Assembly (NCBI GenBank): GCA_050246915.1
Contig: JBFWVD010000132.1
Coordinates: 1 to 10,053 of the forward strand
Source of the DNA: JBFWVD01 sp050246915
GTDB taxonomy: Bacteria > Actinomycetota > Acidimicrobiia > Acidimicrobiales > Ilumatobacteraceae
Reading direction: 5' to 3'
Length of the DNA stretch: 10,053 nucleotides
Below the pieces are notes generated by a model, which saw only the letters and a program-made list of their open reading frames with translations, did not search any database and was not told the DNA's origin. Shown here piece after piece: positions 1 to 4,559 of the stretch. The position numbers and the translations under genes are program-made. Positions within the stretch are counted from its first letter, which is position 1. Every line of letters starts with the position of its first letter.

Positions 1-42
1 AACTGCGACGACCTGGTCCGCCGGTCCGACAACCAAAAGTGA
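1..42 (+). CDS. possible 3' end of an upstream gene
   Basis: Frame 1 is open from the window edge through 13 codons (ending in RRSDNQK) to TGA at 40-42. Six bases later a perfect 8-bp hairpin begins, which is what the end of a rightward gene would look like. The fragment is far too short to identify, and a short open stretch at an edge also occurs by chance, so this is a weak inference from stop-plus-hairpin only. Confidence 0.2.
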   Translation, partial: NCDDLVRRSDNQK

Positions 43-47
43 TTGAT

Positions 48-69
48 CGCGATCTGGCAGCAGATCGCG
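48..69. terminator. 8-bp perfect inverted repeat, possible bidirectional terminator
   Basis: CGCGATCT at 48-55 pairs exactly with AGATCGCG at 62-69 around the 6-base loop GGCAGC. No T-run follows on either strand, so it is not a classical intrinsic terminator, although GC-rich actinobacteria often lack the U tract. It lies just after a possible rightward stop (40-42) and 88 bases beyond the stop of the leftward zinc-finger gene, so it could serve either or both. It could also be a protein-binding palindrome. Confidence 0.4.
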
Positions 70-157
70 CAGACCCCGGAAGCACACGGTTACTCGTGGC
101 TTCACCGGTCTCCCGCGTGTACAAAGCCGACCTACCGACGCGATAGTCGCTGAGTGT

Positions 158-517
158 TCACGCGATGGCGGCGCAGTGAACGCAGAAACGAGTCTGTGGG
201 ATCGCCTCGAGCCGCTCGAACGGGATCAGGCCGCGACAGTGCTCACACACGCCGTACGAACCGTCATCAAGTTTCGATAGGGCGGCGCGTGCCTCGGCGA
301 TCGCTGTGTCGGCGCGACCCGTCGCGACCTCAGCGATTTCACGCTCGAGGATGCTGTCGACATCTTGCGCGCCGGTCAGCTCGGTGACGGTACGGCGGAA
401 GTTGTTGGCGTGTCCATTTTGCTCCACCACTACGCACAGGAGACGTGCGCGCAAGAGCCCCAGCGACTCGCTTGAAGGCGGTGAGGCGTCGAGTGTCTGC
501 ATGTTGGTCGTTGGCAC
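158..517 (-). CDS. TraR/DksA-type C4 zinc-finger protein
   Basis: This 119-residue protein ends in the DksA/TraR zinc finger. C91-x2-C94 (CEHC) and C112-x2-C115 (CVHC) are separated by a segment with IPFERLEAIPQTRF, as in that family. The first half is predicted helical (charged/leucine pattern, residues 20-85) and would correspond to the coiled coil that DksA-like proteins insert into the RNA polymerase secondary channel. DksA-family proteins modulate transcription initiation with or without ppGpp; that role is inferred here. The start is the GTG at 517, because AAGGAG at 525-530 sits 7 bases upstream. The ATG at 502 lacks such a site. The tip Asp residues needed for DksA activity cannot be assigned with certainty. 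It lies downstream of a stress-protein gene on the same strand with a 75-base gap, so it may have its own promoter. Confidence 0.88.
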   Translation of the reverse strand: MPTTNMQTLDASPPSSESLGLLRARLLCVVVEQNGHANNFRRTVTELTGAQDVDSILEREIAEVATGRADTAIAEARAALSKLDDGSYGVCEHCRGLIPFERLEAIPQTRFCVHCAAIA

Positions 518-549
518 TCAGCAACTCCTTTGTGGCCGTCGCGTCAGGC

Positions 550-570
550 GACGAGTGAACGGGACGAGTG
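550..570. repeat. pair of 8-bp direct repeats upstream of the zinc-finger gene
   Basis: GACGAGTG occurs at 550-557 and again at 563-570, one period of 13 bases, in the short intergenic gap upstream of the DksA-like start. Two direct octamers could be a tandem regulator site. The length and number are low enough that chance is a real alternative. Confidence 0.25.
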
Positions 571-592
571 GGTGACAGAGAAGTCGGTGCTG

Positions 593-1600
593 TCAGCGGC
601 AAGCCGTCGCCATTGAGGAGGGCGACGTTTTGTGGTCGGAACGATCATGTCCGTCGGCGTCGATTGCTGGTGGCAGAACGATGACGGGGCAGGTGGCATG
701 GTGGACGGCCTGATTGCTCACTGATCCAAGCAACAACCCTTTGAATCCTCCGAGTCCTCTTGATTCGACGACCAGGAGATCGGCATCGTTGGCTGCGTTG
801 AGAATGCGTTCTGCTGCGCTGCCGAACGTCAAGGTGCGAATGACTGGTGCCCTCAACCCGTCTGTGTCAGCCGATTCGACCGCTTCGTCAAGCGTGGAGC
901 GAGCGGCTCTTTCGACGAGCGACGAGACACCAAGCGAGCCAGCATATGGCGAGCCCGCGCCACGCGTGGATGCACTCCACCGCCGCCTCGTGTATACGCG
1001 CCTCATCCAGTGCCCACTCGAGGCTCTTTGAGCGGATTCGGATCCGTCGGTCCCGACGATGATCCGCCCGATACCGTCGGTGGGCCGGTCGGCGCGGTCT
1101 CGTACGGCAGCGACGGGGCACGTGGCGTGGTGCAGACACTGATGGGTCACCGAGCCAAGCAGAAGCGTTCGGAAGCGCCCCATCCCACGTGCTCCGACCA
1201 CGAGCAGGTCAGCACCCTCCGACTGTTCGAGCAGTGCCTCGGCCGGCTGGTTACGGATTGCTTTCTGCTCGATGGTGGCGGCTCGGGCTGCTCCGACCAC
1301 GCCCACGACGATTGACCGCAGAGCAGACGCGGCGTCGACCGCGTTGTAGGCCGGATCGAAGGGGGCTTCGGCGATGACGTGGTGCTGGTCGAGGAAGTCC
1401 CACGCAAGAACCGCTGTCAACGACGACGTGCGCGCGTCCGCCTCTCGTGCCGCCCAGCGCAATGCAGCAGCGCCGCCGTCAGATCCGTCGACACCCACGA
1501 CGATACGACCGATCTCCTCACTACCCGATCGAACCCTGTCGTACCCGACCCGGGCTCCGATCGCGTGCTCGACAGGTGCACGGAATGCGGTCGTGTTCAT
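593..1600 (-). CDS. universal stress protein, two UspA domains, with compensated frameshift in domain 2
   Basis: This 335-residue protein has two UspA folds. Domain 1 (about 31-168) begins GRIVVGVDGS and carries the ATP-binding G-x2-G-x9-G-S pattern at G136/G139/G149-S150. Domain 2 (about 178-310) begins GRIIVGTDGS and has E279 where the first Gly of the pattern is expected, then G282 and G292-S293. Residues about 194-214 do not look like a Usp, but the neighbouring frame over the same DNA reads LEWALDEARIHEAA then VECIHAW, the expected helix 1 and strand 2. The frame is therefore left near 1022-1026 and regained near 954-960 by opposite one-base changes. The start at 1600 is backed by AAGGAG at 1609-1614, 8 bases away. 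Usp proteins bind ATP and help survival in starvation or hypoxia (family knowledge). Domain 1 shares WD(F/Y)LDQHH and FDPAY with the next Usp gene, so the two are paralogues. Confidence 0.85.
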   Translation of the reverse strand: MNTTAFRAPVEHAIGARVGYDRVRSGSEEIGRIVVGVDGSDGGAAALRWAAREADARTSSLTAVLAWDFLDQHHVIAEAPFDPAYNAVDAASALRSIVVGVVGAARAATIEQKAIRNQPAEALLEQSEGADLLVVGARGMGRFRTLLLGSVTHQCLHHATCPVAAVRDRADRPTDGIGRIIVGTDGSESAQRASSGHWMRRVYTRRRWSASTRGAGSPYAGSLGVSSLVERAARSTLDEAVESADTDGLRAPVIRTLTFGSAAERILNAANDADLLVVESRGLGGFKGLLLGSVSNQAVHHATCPVIVLPPAIDADGHDRSDHKTSPSSMATACR

Positions 1601-1911
1601 CGCTTGAACTCCTTGCGGCTTCTCGAACCACTCCCATCGTGGACCGGATTCCGACGATCGTCATTGGCCGAGATTGACAAGGTTCAGGAGGCCACCTGTG
1701 GAGTCGGGACATCGCGCCAGGCGCCGTCGTGGAAACCGCTGCGCGTTGGCTCCAGATCTCTGTTCAGGCTGTAATCGACGCGGCGGCCTGAGGCAATCTC
1801 CTGATCGGAAATGGCGCTCGCACACGGCCGGCGAACGAAGGATCACCGGCGATGAGCCGCTGGAAGCCAAAGGGCGGTATGTGCAACCGGGCACCTGTCG
1901 CTCGCGGCAGG
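1601..1911. other. 311-bp intergenic stretch without a recognisable gene
   Basis: Open frames across this interval on both strands give arginine-rich, low-complexity translations typical of GC-rich non-coding or shadow frames, and I recognise no domain. Near its right end is a hairpin just after the stop of the upstream stress-protein gene. At its left end is the ribosome binding site AAGGAG (1609-1614) of the gene starting at 1600. On the leftward strand there may be a weak -35-like TTGTCA near 1675-1680, but no convincing -10 partner. The length leaves room for a promoter of its own for the downstream stress-protein gene. Confidence 0.5.
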
Positions 1912-1912
1912 T
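1893..1912 (-). terminator. hairpin at the stop codon of the second stress-protein gene
   Basis: ACCTGTCG (1893-1900) and CGGCAGGT (1905-1912) form an 8-bp stem around a CTCG loop. It is fully paired, with one G-T wobble, if read rightward, and has a single C-A mismatch in the leftward transcript. It touches the TAA stop at 1912-1914. There is no U tract. A terminator or a stop-proximal mRNA structure are both possible. Confidence 0.3.
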
Positions 1913-2814
1913 TACGGAGCGTCTTGCGAGTTGACGAACACTGCGGGCACTTTGGAGTGATGGCTGATCTGCGTCGCGACCGAACCGACGAGGCGACTTC
2001 GCAACGCGCTGTGCCCGGCACGGCCGATCACGACAAGGTCGGCCTCTTCGCACGCGTTCAGCAACGCCTTGGCCGGCGATCCGGTTGCCGGTACCGCTTC
2101 AACCTTGACGGATGACGGATTCAGCTGCGATATCGCGTGCTCCAGAATTGCGTTGGCTTCCCTGTTGGCGACGTCCACTGCGCGCACCGGGTCCGGCAAC
2201 GGGAGATCGAAGTACGTTGATTGAGTTGGTTGAGCAGCATGAACAACTCTCAACTGAGCGTCGCGATGGGCGGCTTCCTGTGCCGCCCAGCGCAGTGCGG
2301 CCTGCCCGTCTGCCGAGCCGTCCACGCCAGCGACGATGCGACCGTGCTCGCGCGTGTTCTCAGCGGGTGGAGATCGTACGATCGCAACGGCGCATGATGC
2401 TTTGTGCAGGCATCGCTGACTGACCGATCCCAGCAGGAGCTCCGCGAATCCGCCACGGCCGCGGGCTCCGAGCACCAGCAGCGAGGCGTCCTTCGACGCC
2501 CGTACCAGACCACGAGCGACGAGGTCGCAGACCACCTCCGTGCCGACCTGACCGCCGTTGGTCTCACCAACCGCCGTGGTGATGAATCTCTTCAGTGCCG
2601 CTTCGGCTGCAACTGCGTCGTATGCGGGGTCGAACTCAGTGGAACTGTCGGTGTGGTGTTGGTCTAGGTAGTCCCAGACCATCACGGCCGTCACCGAGCC
2701 ACTCCGCAGTGTGGATTCCTGCAGGGCCCAGCGAAGGGCGGCTCCAGCGGAGGACGAACCGTCTATCCCGACCATGATTTGTTCCATGGCTTGATTTTCG
2801 CTCATTTCCCTCAT
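1912..2814 (-). CDS. universal stress protein, two UspA domains
   Basis: The 300-residue protein has UspA domain 1 at about 11-147 and domain 2 at about 158-295. Both contain the full ATP-binding pattern: G116-x2-G119-x9-G129-S130 and G264-x2-G267-x9-G277-S278. Each domain opens with the strand and acidic loop VGIDGS or AGVDGS. The protein is cytosolic, without signal or membrane segments. Family members bind ATP and are induced by hypoxia, nitric oxide or starvation in actinobacteria; that induction is inferred here. Start choice is uncertain. ATG 2814 is the longest, but no good Shine-Dalgarno precedes it. A TAGATT box at 2817-2822 would place transcription start close to 2810, which favours ATG 2805 with a very short leader. 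ATG 2787 immediately precedes the domain. It is divergent from the glycosylase gene with a gap of only 51 bases. Confidence 0.9.
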   Translation of the reverse strand: MREMSENQAMEQIMVGIDGSSSAGAALRWALQESTLRSGSVTAVMVWDYLDQHHTDSSTEFDPAYDAVAAEAALKRFITTAVGETNGGQVGTEVVCDLVARGLVRASKDASLLVLGARGRGGFAELLLGSVSQRCLHKASCAVAIVRSPPAENTREHGRIVAGVDGSADGQAALRWAAQEAAHRDAQLRVVHAAQPTQSTYFDLPLPDPVRAVDVANREANAILEHAISQLNPSSVKVEAVPATGSPAKALLNACEEADLVVIGRAGHSALRSRLVGSVATQISHHSKVPAVFVNSQDAP

Positions 2815-2865
2815 TAAATCTACTCAGACGTAGAAATATTCGAAAGGCGGACGTAGGTTCGCTGT
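2815..2865. promoter_or_regulatory. compact divergent promoter region, leaderless toward the glycosylase
   Basis: Only 51 bases separate two divergent starts. Rightward, TAGGTT at 2854-2859 is followed by exactly six bases and then GTG 2866, the spacing of leaderless actinobacterial transcripts. Leftward, TAGATT at 2817-2822 is a candidate -10 for the stress-protein gene. Between them lies the AT-rich TAGAAATAT (2831-2839), an unusual composition for this DNA. No convincing -35 hexamers are visible. Shared control of both genes is plausible from the geometry alone. Confidence 0.45.
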
Positions 2866-3807
2866 GTGGAAGTCGACCAGTGCCACCACGTTTCGTTTGA
2901 GTTGTACCCCCGGCCGCCATTTCGCCTTGATCTCACGGCCTGGGCGTTGCGACGGCGTGCCCGCAACCGTCTCGACATCTGGGACGGTCGCTATCGCCGG
3001 GCGCTGTTCGTCGACGGTCAGCCGGTCGCCCTCGAGGTCGTTCAGAACGGGCCGCGCGAAGATCCAGCGCTCACCGTTACCGCTACGGCCGCAACGCCGA
3101 TCTCATCGACACGCGTTTCGTCGATGAACGCAGTCGTTGAGCGCCTGCTCGGCCTCGACGTGGACCTCGACCCGTTCTACGAGCTCGCCGCCGGAATCCC
3201 TCGCTTGCGTGATCTGAAAGACCGATTTCTCGGTGTCAAGCCGCCGCGATTCCCAACCGTCTTCGAGGCGCTGTGCAACGCGGTCGCCAACCAACAGCTG
3301 AGTCTCGAGGTGGGCATCGAGCTGTTGAACCGACTGACGAACACTTACGGCACTCCGGCTCTACCAGGTGACACGCAGACGAACACGTTTCCTGAAGCGC
3401 ATACGGTTGCGGATGCTTCGGTCACCGCGCTCCGTGAGCTCGGCTTCAGCACCAGCAAGGCTCGATACCTGATCGGACTGGCCGATGTGGTGTCGTCCGG
3501 AGCGTTGAACCTCGATGCGATCGAGATGATGGGTCGCGCGGACGCCACGCGGACGCTGGAAGGCTTGCACGGCATCGGTCGCTGGTCGGCTGAGTACGTC
3601 CTGCTTCGGGGCTTTGGCCGGCTCGAGGTGTTTCCGGGTGACGATGTGGGTGCGCGGAACAAGCTCCAACGACTGCTGGCACTTCGCAGTCCACCGACCT
3701 ATCCGCAAATCGTCGGCATCCTCGCCCCCTGGTATCCCTACGCGGGGGTCGTGTACTTTCATCTCCTCCTCGACGGCCTCGTCGAGCGAGGCGCGCTCGA
3801 GATCTGA
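2866..3807 (+). CDS. AlkA-type DNA-3-methyladenine glycosylase (HhH-GPD)
   Basis: This 313-residue enzyme would excise alkylated bases such as 3-methyladenine, starting base-excision repair. The C-terminal HhH-GPD fold is clear. PPRFPTVFEALCNAVANQQ lies near 125-143. The helix-hairpin-helix loop LHGIGRWSA lies at 234-242, with the DNA-binding G236-I-G238. After FGRLEVFPG comes D259-D260, of which D260 aligns with the catalytic Asp of E. coli AlkA (there in LPDD). Residues 1-85 form the divergent AlkA-like N-terminal region. The N-terminus has no Shine-Dalgarno at a good distance, but TAGGTT six bases before GTG 2866 fits a leaderless start; an out-of-frame GTG at 2864 does not give this protein. 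It is convergent with the DUF488 gene, 18 bases apart. The substrate range (alkA versus other AlkA-like subtypes) cannot be decided here. Confidence 0.9.
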   Translation: MEVDQCHHVSFELYPRPPFRLDLTAWALRRRARNRLDIWDGRYRRALFVDGQPVALEVVQNGPREDPALTVTATAATPISSTRVSSMNAVVERLLGLDVDLDPFYELAAGIPRLRDLKDRFLGVKPPRFPTVFEALCNAVANQQLSLEVGIELLNRLTNTYGTPALPGDTQTNTFPEAHTVADASVTALRELGFSTSKARYLIGLADVVSSGALNLDAIEMMGRADATRTLEGLHGIGRWSAEYVLLRGFGRLEVFPGDDVGARNKLQRLLALRSPPTYPQIVGILAPWYPYAGVVYFHLLLDGLVERGALEI

Positions 3808-3825
3808 CGGTTCCGCAAAACGGCC

Positions 3826-4413
3826 TCAGGCGCCGACGTAGACAACAGCGCCATTCACCAATCGAGCCTCCGGGGTGATCGGGTGAGGAACGAGACGCCC
3901 GTCGTGGAACAGATGCACGACCGGCACGTGCTCGACGAGTACGAGATGATCGGCAAGCAGGCGCCGGTGACAACGCCACCAGAGCGACTCGGCACACATC
4001 ATTCCAACTCGGCTGAGCTCAGCCTGCGCGATCAGGTCGGCGACGCCGTCGAGGAACTCGTGCGAGGTCATGTGATCGGCGTATGCGCGGAACTGCGGGT
4101 TCCGCAATCCGCTGTTGGGCGAGCCGCGTGAGAGGCGGCGTCGTCCGCCGAGAGACGGTGACCAGTGGTAACCGATGCCGAGCGCCAGCAGGTGTGCCGC
4201 GATCGCGTCGAAGCCGAACTGTGGGTGCTTCCGGCTGCCCGGAAACCGGCGGACGTCGACCAAGCGCTCGACTCTCGCCTCGTGGAGCAGGTTGCCGAAC
4301 TGCTCCGCCGACAACATGCCATGGCCGAGGGAGAGGATCGTGCCCGCTCGGGCATCGTCGACATCTTCGGTGTCGCGACCGGAACGGCCCCGGTCATCAC
4401 GACGAGCGATCAC
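3826..4413 (-). CDS. DUF488 family protein
   Basis: The 195-residue protein has the DUF488 hallmarks in order: SLGHGMLSAEQF (28-39), the LVDVRRFPGSRKHPQF block (51-66) with DVR, GIGYHWSPSLGGRR (79-92), then MMCAE (138-142) and WWRCHRRLLADHL (145-157) with the conserved CxE and CHR motifs, and VVHLFHDG near 165-172. DUF488 has no settled biochemical function; the Cys/His pattern suggests a catalytic or metal site, which is inference. The only start before the domain is GTG 4413. It has no strong ribosome binding site of its own but overlaps the end of the 44-codon ORF by 17 bases, so translational coupling is likely. It is the last gene of the hemerythrin-aceE operon. Residues 1-24 are poorly conserved-looking and could be non-native if the start is wrong. 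Confidence 0.86.
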   Translation of the reverse strand: MIARRDDRGRSGRDTEDVDDARAGTILSLGHGMLSAEQFGNLLHEARVERLVDVRRFPGSRKHPQFGFDAIAAHLLALGIGYHWSPSLGGRRRLSRGSPNSGLRNPQFRAYADHMTSHEFLDGVADLIAQAELSRVGMMCAESLWWRCHRRLLADHLVLVEHVPVVHLFHDGRLVPHPITPEARLVNGAVVYVGA

Positions 4414-4531
4414 GTCGTGCCCGGTTGATCCTCGCTCTGAGCGTGTCGAATGGTCGGTTGCGCGAGGTGGCGAATCCGGCCGCGATCGCGGCCGACGCGA
4501 TCGACACGGTCAACACGACAGCGATGCTCAC
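4397..4531 (-). CDS. 44-residue single-pass membrane micro-protein
   Basis: A GTG at 4531 is preceded at 5 bases by a perfect AGGAGG (4537-4542), among the strongest ribosome sites in the window. The product starts VSIAVVLTVSIASAAIAAGF, one hydrophobic segment at residues 1-22. It continues with a basic tail containing RARINRARRDR, which would sit in the cytoplasm by the positive-inside rule. The gene begins 28 bases after the aceE stop and runs 17 bases into the DUF488 gene, so it is placed as an operon member. I know no family for it. The overlap with the DUF488 start could mean that translation of this ORF drives DUF488 translation; a leader-peptide role and a real membrane role are both open. 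Expression is inferred from the ribosome site, spacing and hydrophobic pattern. Confidence 0.62.
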   Translation of the reverse strand: MSIAVVLTVSIASAAIAAGFATSRNRPFDTLRARINRARRDRSS

Positions 4532-4559
4532 GCCCACCTCCTGTTCGCCGGCTGCGACG

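Noticed and set aside
1661..2053. 130-codon leftward frame across the intergenic region and a stress-protein gene
   Set aside because: The translation is Arg/Ser/Pro-rich without domain features and overlaps a well-supported gene in another frame.
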